Source of the DNA: Baffinella frigidus
Lineage: Eukaryota > Cryptophyceae > Cryptomonadales > Baffinellaceae
Length of the DNA stretch: 22,591 bases
Reading direction: 5' to 3'
Assembly: GCA_026770585.1 (NCBI GenBank)
Contig: MU646303.1
Coordinates: forward strand, 476,684 to 499,274
Below the pieces are notes generated by a model. The model ran no database searches. It had not been told where the DNA came from and worked only from the letters and a program-made list of their open reading frames with translations. This document shows, in pieces, positions 18,801 to 22,190 of the stretch. A program made the position numbers and the translations under genes. Position 1 is the stretch's first letter. Every line of letters begins with the position of its first letter.

Positions 18801-21354
18801 AAAACATTAGTGAAAATGGAACACGCAGATAAAGTCGCAGATAAAGGACACGCACTGAGACACGTGCATGCCCTGCGTTGCAGATCAAGGCTTGATTGTG
18901 CACCCCTGGGGGGCGGGTGCACAGCCCGCGCGCCGTAGCCCGCTCTAAAGCATCTACGCCGCGTCGTGCAGATGCGTTATCTCGCTACCGACACCCCTGT
19001 GTATAACATTTGACCACTACGATGTTCAAATGCAGAGACGTTGTAATGGTCAAATAAATAATGGAATTGGAAAACGCAGATCAAGGCGATTGGGCGGGTG
19101 CACAGCCCGCGTGAGGTGGCCGTCTGCGCTACCACCGGTATCGCGGTACAACCCCCTACCCACACAGTGGGGTTCGAGGGTTGCGTTGGGGCCGGAATTC
19201 CGGGTGTTACGTGACCAATTTGCATCAGAAAAATCTGGCATCGTGATGCGTCCCATGACTTCTTTAGTCCGACTGTAGGGTTTACGGGTTTATGGGTGCA
19301 ACCGTCTGTGCTACCACAGGCATCGCGGTGCAACCCCCACACTTCCTAGCTCTGTCTCCGCGATCTCAGCGAGCGTTATTGCCACCACTGCGCGCGCGCT
19401 AATGGGGGTTGGACCTTAGCGCTGCCTCAGTTTATTTGTTCTCACAAATCTCGTGAGCCCGGGCGCTTTCCCGCGCCAAAGTTGACGGGTTTGTACCGCG
19501 AATTCAGCACGTCAACTTAACAATAGTCCGGCAACCCGAGTGAGGCGCGGCGGCACGACCCTCGACCGAGACCGCGCCCAGGAACCTCTGGAACACCTGT
19601 CTCTTGCAACCTCCTGGGCTCTAAACCCCAAACTCTAAACCCCAAACCCTAAACCCTAAACTATAAACTATAAACCCTAAACCCTAAACCCTAAACCCTG
19701 AACCCTAAACCCTAAACCCTAATCCTAAACCCTAAACCCTAAACCCCAAACCCTAAACCCCAAACCCTAGACCCTAAAACCTAAACCCTAAACCCTAAAA
19801 CGGTGTTGCCCACAGGTGAAACAGTGTAACAAAAGTAACCCCGGGCTGAACAGTGCCCCCTCCAAAACACAGGCGTGGTACCTTGGAGGCACGACGCTCG
19901 ACTCCTTAGCACACCACGCCCGCGTCCACGCCAGACTCGCTCTGTTTGTAAAGTCACGTTGCTTGGGGGGTCGCAGGCGTGCCACATCGGGGGCACAACC
20001 CTCCACTCCTTCGCAGGCATCGGCCTGGGGACCGCGCCGGTTGATCAGGTCCAACCACCAGCAACCCGTAGCAGCTTTTACCGGATCCTCCCAAGGATTC
20101 GGGTATCTGATTTAAAAATTCATCTTCCCTATGACCCTACGGTAGGAACCCCTAGGGACCTCGAATTTCTGACGGGAGATACGGCCAGTTATGTCCGGTT
20201 TAGCTGAAATTTACTACAGTACCCGATCCGGTTATAAGCTGCAACGGGTTGCTGGTGGAACCCACGAGCCACATTGCCGAATATCCCTTGAGTGGCGAGT
20301 AGACCCAGGGTTTGGCGCCGCGCAGGTTGCTCAGGTCCTCGCCTCTCTAGTTATGACACTCTCGTCCGAGAGTGTAGCGCACACATAGTGACAACGAGTG
20401 GGTGGAGTACGCGTCACGTGACACTGCTTCTTGATCGCTCCTTGTGAGCGGGGGGGGGTACGTGTTCATCTCCGGAAACGATTAAAAATGTTACTTTATG
20501 GGACCTTCCTGGCAACGAAAATCAATACATTGAGGCTTCACTATTACTAATAAACTCCAATCGTGTAGTGAATTTGGTTGCCAAAAAGGTCCCAGAAAGT
20601 AATATTTGAATTGGGCTCCGCAGATTAGTGTGTTCGGGTCCTTGAGGCAGCTAACGAAGAAGCTATCAAGAACATCAAGCATCTATTGAACCATGGAGCT
20701 AACTGTACAGTCCGTGCGCTTCCCCGGTGGTCCCCCACCTGAGTACTGGGCACATGTATGGCTGCTTAGCTTCGGAGATCGGACGGGATCCGGCGTTTCC
20801 AACCAAGTATGACCGTACAGAACTTTCCCCCAGGGCCGCGTGGCAGCTAACGAGGAGGCTAACGATGAAATCAACTCGACAGTCAATAACCTGTTCTCCA
20901 CCGTTACTTAAGTTGACGGAGGTTCCACTTTTGCTTTGAGACGTTCCACTCTCGACGTTTGTCTCGGTGGGCAGCGCTCTTCACAGGAGTCGAGAAAAAA
21001 GAGGAATTAAAGATGCATTTAACGAGGAAGCTAACGCATATGCCAACTCGGCAGCTAACTCGGCAGCTGACGATGAAATTAACTCGGCAGCAGCTAACGC
21101 ACAAGCTAACACTTAAGCTAACAATGAAGATGCCGAGGAAATTAACCATATATTTAACGAGGAAGTTAACTCGGCAGCCAACCATGAAACCAACTCGGCA
21201 TTCAATAACCTGTTCGTTCCTCGTTGATATCAAAGTTGACGAAATCAACTTTTCGCAAGTTGACGAAATCAACTTTACGCGGCAGCTTGTGAAGAAGATG
21301 GCCCCCGTGGCGAAGGGGCGCTGGATCGAGACCAAAGTCATGATCGTCGACGAG
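8350..21354 (+). CDS. PIF1-family helicase with targeting leader, AT-hook and OTU-like domain (multi-exon, C-terminal half not seen)
   Basis: Joined exons: 8350-8584, 8733-8834, 9129-9662, 10805-10901, 11963-12080, 15211-15316, 16490-16617, 17965-18051, 19080-19145, 19977-20048, 21286-21354. They total 1614 nt (538 codons) with every phase matching and GT...AG throughout. Order: Arg/Ala/Phe-rich leader; AT-hook KRGRGRPRK; Ala/Gly/Lys linker; OTU-like region from GGDSMFLAVVRLL to RFCSTVEV; then LSEEQKTVLEKVLEGESVFI, Walker A GCGGTGKS, ATTGIAACHIGGTTLHSFAG (exon 8/9 junction) and Walker B region RWIETKVMIVDE. PIF1 proteins are 5'-3' DNA helicases for replication, telomere and organelle-DNA maintenance. 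LHSFAGIGLG points to cellular PIF1 rather than Helitron helicase. Motifs III-VI were not found before the window end. Start codon and exon 1 are the least certain parts. Confidence 0.82.
8733..8834 (+). CDS. Helicase gene exon 2: AT-hook
   Basis: Acceptor GGGTGCAG (8725-8732) and consensus donor GTAAGT (8835-8840). It reads AASGFFMGPEPPDGPPVKRG then RGRPRKDGLPPVQ. GRGRPRK flanked by Pro and basic residues is a canonical AT-hook, a minor-groove DNA-binding motif. An in-frame stop (8702-8704) upstream means that without exon 1 the first ATG would be 8753. Leaves in phase 1 into 9129. Confidence 0.78.
9129..9662 (+). CDS. Helicase gene exon 3: Ala/Gly/Lys repeat linker and start of OTU-like region
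   Basis: Acceptor CACGCACAG, enters in phase 1, open for 177 codons. The first two thirds repeat AKAGKPAGGA-like units about ten times, a flexible basic low-complexity linker reminiscent of H1 tails. The end, WEGAEELAGMLRERGLELEH then VKAG, leads into the GGDSMF of the next exon as expected for an OTU-like domain. Donor GTGTGG (9663). A copy of the last ~45 bp with donor GTATGG is at about 9733-9778. Minus-strand frames here are shadows. Confidence 0.72.
9665..9870 (+). repeat. CCCGAAA heptamer array with a copy of the exon 3 end
   Basis: Directly after the exon 3 donor the sense strand runs through degenerate CCGAAACCCGAA and CCCGAAG units (TTTCGGG on the other strand). The array is interrupted at about 9733-9778 by a second copy of the exon end, CGGGAAAGGGGCCTGGAACA...AAGGCTG|GTATGG. 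A third fragment, GAACACGTGAAA, lies near 9859. The same array type follows the exon 5 and exon 8 donors. Confidence 0.8.
9940..10230 (+). other. Intron 3 stretch with minor repeats, no exon recognised
   Basis: GGACTACGAGTTATCATTTT...GTCTCGTCCAATTTCACG resembles 692-742. GGTCCTAGGGATGGCCCTAC resembles the MITE family 2 interior. GGCGCTAAGCGCGTGACAC is locally self-complementary. No convincing coding segment. Confidence 0.5.
10235..10285 (+). repeat. Perfect 18-bp inverted repeat at an exon 4 copy
   Basis: GACTCAAATTCACGAAGA (10235-10252) and TCTTCGTGAATTTGAGTC (10268-10285) are exact complements with a 15-bp loop. The right arm ends where the acceptor-like CCAG of the following exon 4 fragment begins. 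Confidence 0.85.
10287..10326 (+). pseudogene. Exon 4 fragment interrupted by MITE 1
   Basis: After CCAG the frame reads SDSLSLAVARLLP, matching GDSMFLAVVRLLR of exon 4, then stops abruptly where MITE family 1 (10327) begins. The Ser at the catalytic position is kept, while the following Phe is Ser here. Confidence 0.72.
10327..10470 (+). mobile_element. MITE family 1 copy
   Basis: CGCCACTTAGAAGCAACCAG at the left and GCCGCTGCTAAGTGGG at the right, with interior GGGGCTTCACGGATACAGTC as in 177-318. Inserted in the exon 4 fragment. Confidence 0.8.
10534..10676 (+). mobile_element. Foldback family 3 copy (TTTACTACAC core)
   Basis: Arms CATAGGGAAACGGTTTTAAT...GAAATTTACTACAC and GTGTAGTAAACTTC...ATTAAAACTGTTTTCACATG pair imperfectly around an AT-rich loop. 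Relatives: half copy 12845-12915, and elements at 13505-13888, 14282-14421 and 20487-20605. No coding capacity. Confidence 0.8.
10692..10735 (+). pseudogene. Exon 4 fragment with acceptor
   Basis: Acceptor GCGGCAG, then in the right phase GGDSIFLAVVRLLR, after which the sequence diverges (SHQRSTL). The 3' half and donor are missing. The Ser of GDS is retained. Confidence 0.8.
10805..10901 (+). CDS. Helicase gene exon 4: GGDSMF (OTU-like catalytic-loop) exon
   Basis: Acceptor CTGCTAG; enters in phase 1, leaves in phase 2 at donor GTCGCT. It encodes GGDSMFLAVVRLLRRGGAEP then ASWKPDSWSGLAR. GDSxFxAV aligns with the GNCLFRAL catalytic motif of OTU cysteine proteases, so the Cys position holds Ser. 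It is the only complete copy of four. A CT microsatellite starts a few bases past the donor. Confidence 0.75.
10908..11125 (+). repeat. CT microsatellite
   Basis: Imperfect (CT)n with CTCTGTCT and CTATCTAT interruptions on the helicase sense strand. Ser/Leu-rich frames across it are artefacts of the repeat. Confidence 0.95.
11129..11205 (+). pseudogene. Exon 4 copy, 3' part with donor
   Basis: Reads VVRLLRRGGAEPAAWKPDSW then SGLAR and ends at the same donor GTCGCT, again followed by CT repeats. The acceptor and GGDSMFLA part are missing. With 10805-10901 it shows a duplication of exon end, donor and CT tract as one block. Confidence 0.85.
11211..11560 (+). repeat. CT microsatellite with assembly gap (N at 11241-11511)
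   Basis: CT repeats enter and leave a run of 271 N. The gap is therefore probably unassembled microsatellite. Its real length and any further exon copies inside are unknown. Confidence 0.95.
11624..11680 (+). pseudogene. Exon 5 fragment (copy 1)
   Basis: After ACACACAG reads IARAEVVAHMEINPWDF then a stop; ENTEDF has become INPWDF. A pyrimidine-rich stretch and acceptor precede it. Decayed. Confidence 0.75.
11766..11837 (+). pseudogene. Exon 5 fragment (copy 2)
   Basis: After CACACACAG reads IARAEVVAHMEENTEDFLNG then MTL, identical in protein to the complete copy apart from Ile/Val at the start, then diverges into SYPHS. No donor. It may be usable as an acceptor but is incomplete. Confidence 0.82.
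11963..12080 (+). CDS. Helicase gene exon 5: OTU-like domain helix region
   Basis: Acceptor CGCATACAG; enters in phase 2 (first G completes Arg with AG of exon 4) and leaves in phase 0 at donor GTACGA. Reads VARAEVVAHMEENTEDFLNG then MTLAELQKRTADIAWPGTA. RxxVVxHMxENxExF and the following WxGT are as in OTU-like domains. Two 5' copies precede it and two 3' copies follow (12245-12258, 12781-12839). Confidence 0.78.
12145..12258 (+). repeat. CCCGAAA/CCAGAAA array plus copy of the exon 5 end
   Basis: Heptamers CCCGAAA, CCAGAAA and CCTGAAA run from about 12150 to 12244, then GGCCTGGCACTGCG (12245-12258) repeats the last 14 bases of exon 5, followed by GTAAGA. The phrase GAGATGCGGACACCCGG flanks the array on both sides, so a duplication encloses the array. 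Confidence 0.8.
12467..12677 (-). mobile_element. MITE family 1 copy with duplicated end
   Basis: On the minus strand from 12677: CCACTTAGCAGCAACCAGGG...TTCACGGATACAA...GTCGCTGCGAAGTGG (about 12536). The terminal end plus outside sequence (GATCCAGCACGACGTTCTGA) is tandemly duplicated as a 48-bp unit at 12467-12514 and 12515-12562. Confidence 0.75.
12678..12780 (+). other. Short palindromic CCGTAGG-type element and MITE end
   Basis: CTAGGACCCTACGGTAGGCA and ACCCGTAGGGACATAGGGGG belong to the small foldback seen in intron 4 of the other gene. It ends GTGGCTGCTAAGTGG, a MITE 1 terminus, abutting an exon 5 fragment. Confidence 0.5.
12781..12839 (+). pseudogene. Exon 5 fragment, 3' part
   Basis: Reads MTIAELQKRTAKIA then a TGA in place of TGG, then PGTP, and ends at donor GTGAGC. 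The stop shows it is not used as is. A MITE 1 end abuts its left side. Confidence 0.8.
12842..12915 (+). mobile_element. Half copy of foldback family 3
   Basis: TATGAAAACGGTTTTAATTT...GGGTAATGAAATTTACTACACAGC matches one arm of 10534-10676, cited in part. Bases 12915-13320 contain no exon; TTCAAGTTTGATC/GTGTTCGAGTTTGATC motifs repeat near 13138-13230. Confidence 0.7.
13325..13412 (-). repeat. Dispersed repeat family 5 copy
   Basis: Reverse orientation of the GAGCGCTGCCCACCGAGACA repeat: ACGGAGGTTCCGCTTTTGCT...TTTGTCTCGGTGGGCAGCGC. Nearly the same as 20892-20985 and, inverted, 22038-22132. Confidence 0.8.
13505..13888 (+). mobile_element. Large foldback of family 3
   Basis: Left arm CATATGGAAACACTTATAAT...ACTGGAT...TTACTACAC and right arm TATGTAGTAAATTTC...ATCCAGTT...ATTATAAGTGGTT pair imperfectly. 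An internal GTAGTAAAGATCTC (about 13637) suggests a nested second copy. No exon recognised inside. Confidence 0.7.
13956..14052 (+). repeat. CT/CCCT microsatellite
   Basis: (CCCTCT)n then (CT)n on the helicase sense strand. Confidence 0.95.
14175..14500 (+). repeat. Direct duplication split by a foldback element
   Basis: CACTCACCACGCTCATTCCA...CCCCAACATGGTAGGC occurs at about 14180-14252 and 14426-14499 with very few differences. The foldback at 14282-14421 lies between. Confidence 0.85.
14282..14421 (+). mobile_element. 56-bp-arm foldback (family 3 core)
   Basis: Left arm 14282-14337 starts TTATCCGGGGAAACC and ends TTACTACACAA. Right arm 14366-14421 is its complement with one or two changes. 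The 28-bp loop contains ATTAGTAATATTAA. GAGTG occurs close to both ends and may be a target duplication. Confidence 0.9.
14513..14658 (+). mobile_element. Foldback with GTGCCGGTTTGC arms
   Basis: Left GCCGCGTTTCGGGTTGCCAG...TGTGCCGGTTTGC; right GCAAACCGGCACA...GGAAACCCGGAAAGCGGGC. Imperfect arms of about 35 bp, loop about 75 bp. No coding capacity. Bases 14660-14815 show nothing recognisable. Confidence 0.75.
14820..14958 (+). repeat. CT microsatellite with CTCGCTTG interruptions
   Basis: (CT)n with repeated CTCGCTTGCTCT and CTCGCTCT units, on the sense strand of intron 5. Confidence 0.95.
15108..15176 (+). repeat. CT microsatellite upstream of exon 6 acceptor
   Basis: (CT)n ending about 35 bp before the acceptor at 15210; it may serve as an oversized polypyrimidine tract. 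Confidence 0.95.
15211..15316 (+). CDS. Helicase gene exon 6: late OTU-like segment
   Basis: Acceptor ACTCAACAG, enters in phase 0, leaves in phase 1 at CCGG|GTGCGC. Reads VQVDVYLQTPAGPELWTFHP then RNGTPPKATLVLVTP. Joined after WPGTA of exon 5 it gives the beta-rich end of an OTU-like domain. Its final G joins AT of exon 7 to give Asp. Two decayed copies follow (15473-15545 and 15700-15773). Confidence 0.75.
15436..15471 (+). repeat. 36-bp palindrome
   Basis: GTCACGTATCTGCGGGAT followed by ATCCCGCAGTTACGTGAC; only one position pair fails. It directly abuts the exon 6 copy at 15473. Confidence 0.9.
15473..15545 (+). pseudogene. Exon 6 copy, 3' part
   Basis: GGCCCGAGCTTTGGACGTTC onward matches GPELWTF...PPKATLVLVTP with base changes and an altered frame in the C-run; ends with the same CCGG|GTGCGC donor. 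Confidence 0.82.
15700..15773 (+). pseudogene. Exon 6 copy, end only
   Basis: GACGGCACACCCCCCACGGC...TTCGCCACCCTGG|GTGCGT repeats the last third of exon 6 with its donor. A CT microsatellite starts immediately after. Sequence from 15560 to 15655 is AT-rich without an exon. Confidence 0.75.
15779..15845 (+). repeat. CT microsatellite
   Basis: Near-perfect (CT)n a few bases past the donor of the exon 6 copy at 15773. Confidence 0.97.
15925..16075 (+). repeat. 23-bp minisatellite with GTGTGGGATCGGG flanks
   Basis: CGAAGGCATTTCCGCTGTCG-type units start at 15988, 16011 and 16034. CGCTGTGTGGGATCGGG phrases surround the array and also occur near 15678-15700. This looks like local expansion of an intronic motif. 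Confidence 0.85.
16099..16325 (+). pseudogene. Exon 7 copy split by an intron-like foldback insertion
   Basis: 16099-16133 reads ASGTRFCSTVE after acceptor GCGGCAG. After an insertion at 16134-16303 it resumes at 16304 with VAAAGKQV, then ends where MITE 4 begins (about 16326). If the insertion is removed as a GT...AG intron, the frame is identical in layout to the intact exon at 16490-16617. Confidence 0.8.
16134..16303 (+). mobile_element. Introner-like foldback element (GT...AG, 64-bp arms)
   Basis: Begins GTTAATGGGG and ends CTATGAAG. Inside lie 64-bp inverted arms at 16145-16208 and 16229-16292 (AACGGCCTGAAAATGGGG...), differing at about one position. AGGT occurs at both junctions, so a 4-bp target duplication would itself supply the splice sites. 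The interior contains CCTACCGTAGG and GGTCCTAGGATCC motifs shared with other short elements in the window. Confidence 0.82.
16326..16461 (-). mobile_element. MITE family 4 copy
   Basis: GATAACTGAATCACTTCC at the left and GGAACTGGTTCAGTTATC at the right. The interior (AGGAGAAATTAGTTAAGGCA) matches the reverse complement of 5891-6042 closely. It sits between exon 7 copy 0 and the intact exon 7. Confidence 0.85.
16490..16617 (+). CDS. Helicase gene exon 7: end of OTU-like domain, linker and LSEEQK
   Basis: Acceptor TGCGGCAG; enters in phase 1, leaves in phase 0 at AAG|GTCGGC. Reads ASGKRFCSTVEVAAPGKQVA, RGSGSVSAGGVLGDAALSEE, QK. RFCSTVEV sits where OTU domains carry the catalytic His (HYxSV), which here reads Arg. 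LSEEQK begins the PIF1 domain (Q-motif region) and joins TVLEKVLEG of exon 8 with exactly the spacing of PIF1 proteins. Only complete copy of several. Confidence 0.85.
16749..17603 (+). repeat. Tandem array of exon 7 copies with TTTAGGG-like insertions
   Basis: GGGAGGCAAGTGGCGCGGGG starts copies near 16751, 16869, 17169 and 17491. Full-length 3' ends with SEEQ are at about 16963, 17309 and 17578 (reads AALSEERK, donor GTCGGC). In two copies a TTTAGGG/GGGTTAGGG tract (16965-17028; 17307-17332) splits the end, which restarts as CAGAAGGT or CAGAAAGT. In one copy a duplicated ~30-bp unit GACCTGGTTTAGGGTTTAGG... (17200-17256) lies earlier. Linking DNA carries ACTACACGAATGCTTTACTG, foldback family 3 core. 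Confidence 0.85.
17604..17964 (+). other. Intron 7: decayed exon 8 starts and CCCTAAA motifs
   Basis: GTGTGGTGCAGACGGTGTAG (17713-17732) and TGCAGATGGTGTTGCAG (17879-17895) resemble the exon 8 acceptor and start, the first with a stop. CCCTAAACCCTGAACCC lies at 17608-17625 and CCTAAACCCTGAACTC at 17930-17948, ending just before the true acceptor. A (GT)n run lies at 17760-17775. Confidence 0.65.
17965..18051 (+). CDS. Helicase gene exon 8: PIF1 Walker A exon
   Basis: Acceptor CGATGCAG, donor GTGCGA; 87 nt in phase 0. Reads TVLEKVLEGESVFITGCGGT then GKSHLMHHA. GCGGTGKS is the P-loop (motif I) for ATP binding; VLEGxxVFxTGxxGTGKSxL is the characteristic PIF1 form. Confidence 0.93.
18056..18765 (+). 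repeat. CCCGAAA-type array with five decayed Walker A copies
   Basis: Degenerate CCCGAAA, AACTTGAAATTTGAAA and ACGAAACACGA units alternate with fragments of exon 8: about 18140-18186 (GTGKSHLMHHAVR with changes), 18270-18296, 18331-18397 (ESVFI then GGTGKTHLMHHAVR), 18488-18527 (GKSHLMYRAVR) and 18600-18642. Most fragments keep the GCGGTGCG exon/donor junction. The last part (18655-18750) is nearly pure CCCGAAA repeats. Confidence 0.85.
18875..18960 (+). pseudogene. Exon 9 copy, decayed
   Basis: GTTGCAGATCAAGGC and then GGGCGGGTGCACAGCCCGCG match exon 9 with its acceptor, but are separated by an insertion and followed by CGCCGTAGCCCGC in place of GAGGTGGCCGTC. Confidence 0.75.
19080..19145 (+). 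CDS. Helicase gene exon 9: PIF1 motif Ia, first half
   Basis: Acceptor AAACGCAG, donor GTACAA; 66 nt in phase 0. Reads IKAIGRVHSPREVAVCATTG then IA. PREVAVxAxTGIAA is PIF1 motif Ia; the second Ala comes from the next exon. Confidence 0.9.
19154..19232 (-). repeat. Dispersed repeat (TGGTCACGTAAC type), copy 2
   Basis: Reverse complement of 3254-3332 with moderate divergence (CCCACACAGTGGGG...GTTACGTGACCAATTTGCAT). It lies between exon 9 and its 3' copy. Confidence 0.75.
19291..19336 (+). pseudogene. Exon 9 copy, 3' part
   Basis: ACCGTCTGTGCTACCACAGG then CATCGCG|GTGCAACCCCC repeats VCATTGIA and the donor. The 5' part is absent. Confidence 0.82.
19420..19550 (-). repeat. Dispersed repeat family 6, copy 2
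   Basis: Reverse complement carries CTCACTCGGGTTGCCGGACT and GCGGTACAAACCCGTCAACT, matching 7022-7080. CCTTAGCGCTGCCTCAG at its left also matches the same family. Confidence 0.65.
19618..19800 (+). repeat. Interstitial CCCTAAA (telomere-type) array
   Basis: About 180 bp of CCCTAAA units with CCCCAAA, CTATAAA and CCCTGAA variants; the longest and cleanest telomere-like tract here. It lies on the helicase sense strand inside intron 9. Orientation is opposite to the GGGTTTAGGG tracts at 16965-17332. Confidence 0.92.
19868..19920 (+). pseudogene. Exon 10 copy, decayed
   Basis: GGCGTGGTACCTTGGAGGCA then CGACGCTCGACTCCTTAGCA reads AWYLGGTTLDSLA, a damaged form of ACHIGGTTLHSFA. Confidence 0.8.
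19977..20048 (+). CDS. Helicase gene exon 10: IGGTTLHSFAGIGLG exon
   Basis: Acceptor GTCGCAG, donor GTCCAA; 72 nt in phase 0. Reads ACHIGGTTLHSFAGIGLGTA then PVDQ. IGGTTLHSFAGIGLG is a signature of cellular PIF1 helicases and continues motif Ia of exon 9. Confidence 0.95.
20310..20342 (+). pseudogene. Exon 10 end fragment
   Basis: GGCGCCGCGCAGGTTGCTCA then GGTCCTC resembles GGGACCGCGCCGGTTGATCAG|GTCC. Only the last ~25 bases and the donor are recognisable. Confidence 0.5.
20487..20605 (+). mobile_element. Foldback family 3 copy
   Basis: TTACTTTATGGGACCTTCCT...GGCAACGAAAATCAATACA pairs with GTAGTGAATTTGGTTGCCAA...AAGGTCCCAGAAAGTAA. The loop contains ATTACTAATAA. Confidence 0.82.
20644..20690 (+). 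pseudogene. Exon 11 start fragment
   Basis: GAGGCAGCTAACGAAGAAGC resembles the exon 11 acceptor and start (CGGCAGCTTGTGAAGAAGAT). It abuts the 5S-like gene. Another, TGGCAGCTAACGAGGAGGCT, flanks it on the other side at 20840. Confidence 0.6.
20703..20820 (-). rRNA. 5S rRNA gene (or full-length 5S-derived copy)
   Basis: On the minus strand, 118 nt from base 20820. The ends CTGTACGGTC and GACTGTACAG pair as helix I. The conserved blocks GGATCCCGTCCGATCTCCGA, AGCTAAGC and CAGTACTCAGGTGGGGGACC are present; they include the internal promoter region for TFIIIA/Pol III. No T-run follows the 3' end (TTAGCTCC), so normal Pol III termination is doubtful; it may be a pseudogene or a 5S-derived retroelement head. 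It lies antisense inside the last helicase intron, between exon 11 fragments. Confidence 0.85.
20838..21230 (+). repeat. Degenerate array derived from the exon 11 start
   Basis: CGGCAGCTAACTCGGCAGCT, GAGGAAGCTAACG and GATGAAATTAACTCGGCAG units repeat irregularly at 20838-20885 and 21000-21205. They fit amplification of the exon 11 acceptor/start (CGGCAG|CTTGTGAAGAAG) with drift. A long plus-strand frame exists but its KLTRQLTMK pattern is just the repeat. Confidence 0.7.
20892..20985 (-). repeat. Dispersed repeat family 5 copy
   Basis: CCACCGTTACTTAAGTTGAC...GAGACGTTCCACTCTCGACG...TCTCGGTGGGCAGCGCTC; inverted with respect to 22038-22132 and like 13325-13412. Confidence 0.82.
21231..21285 (+). 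repeat. Two 24-bp self-complementary units before exon 11 acceptor
   Basis: AAGTTGACGAAATCAACTTT is followed by TCGC at 21231-21256 and by ACGC at 21258-21280. Each unit can form a small hairpin. The second runs into the acceptor GCGGCAG. Confidence 0.8.
21286..21354 (+). CDS. Helicase gene exon 11: PIF1 Walker B exon
   Basis: Acceptor TACGCGGCAG, donor GTGCTC; 69 nt in phase 0. Reads LVKKMAPVAKGRWIETKVMI then VDE. RWxxTKVLIIDE is PIF1 motif II (Walker B, DE for ATP hydrolysis). A CT microsatellite starts right after the donor. The next exon (SMLD...) was not found in the window. Confidence 0.92.
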
Positions 21355-21357
21355 GTG

Positions 21358-21705
21358 CTCTCTTGCTCTTCCTCTCTCTCCCTCTCTCTCCATCTCCATC
21401 TCTCTCTCTCCTTCTCTCTCCATCTCTCTCTCTCTGTCTCCCTCTCTCCCTCTCTCTCTTCCTCTCTTTCCCTCTCTCTCTGTCTCTCTCACACACTCTC
21501 TCTCTTCTCTCCATCTCTGCCTCTCGCTCTCCCTCTCTCTACCTCTCTCTCTCCCTCCCTCTCTCTCTTGCTATCTCTCTCGCTCACTCTCTCTCTTCTC
21601 TCCCTCTCTGTCTCTCACTCTCCCTCTCTGCCTCTATCTCTCCCTCCCTCTCTCTCTCGCTCTCTCTCCCCCCCCCTCCTTCCCTCCCTCCCGCCCTCCC
21701 TCTCA
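21358..21705 (+). repeat. Long CT microsatellite
   Basis: About 350 bp of (CT)n with CCCT, CATCTC and CTTCTCTC interruptions on the sense strand immediately past exon 11. Frames across it are repeat artefacts. From 21705 to 22035 I see no exon or recognised repeat. Confidence 0.95.
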
Positions 21706-22037
21706 GCGCCCTGACACGTGCGATCGAACCACACGCCTCACAGCCGTCAACTTCCACGAGAGAAACACCTCCCTCTGAAAGCCGCGCCCGGATTCGGAAG
21801 GATCTTAAGGATTCTGCGTCCATCTCAAGTTTTATGCTATCTTACGCATTGGTTAATGCCAAGACGCACCCCCCTACCCGTAAGATGACACAGTATTTTT
21901 GAACCGTTGCGATAACATACGTACCAACAGGTCCAGTTTTGGTACTTTGAGAATGTCCGTTGGAAGATAGAATGCCTCCGTCGTCGGGTGCGGGGCCCGC
22001 AGGTCCTGGCGTGAGAGCACAACAGACCTGCTCAGGT

Positions 22038-22132
22038 TTGAAGAGCGCTGCCCACCGAGACAAAAGTCGAGAGTGCAACTTCTCAAAGCAAAAGTGGAAC
22101 CCCCGTTGACTTAAGGTAACGGTGGAATCGAC
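22038..22132 (+). repeat. Dispersed repeat family 5 copy
   Basis: GAAGAGCGCTGCCCACCGAG...GTTGACTTAAGGTAACGGTGG. The best-preserved forward copy; inverted partner of 20892-20985. A MITE 1 end (AACTCGGCCGATGCTCAGTGG) follows at about 22172. Confidence 0.8.
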
Positions 22133-22190
22133 ACCTGCAGAAGGGTTGTTTCTGATCAAGGCGAAAAGGTAACTCGGCCGATGCTCAGTG

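Noticed and set aside
19618-19800. True chromosome end
   Set aside because: The CCCTAAA tract is short, mixed with variants, and flanked on both sides by parts of the same gene, so it is interstitial.
17965-20048. Helitron (RepHel) helicase
   Set aside because: IGGTTLHSFAGIGLG and RWIETKVMIVDE fit cellular PIF1 better, and no HUH Rep domain or Helitron ends were seen.
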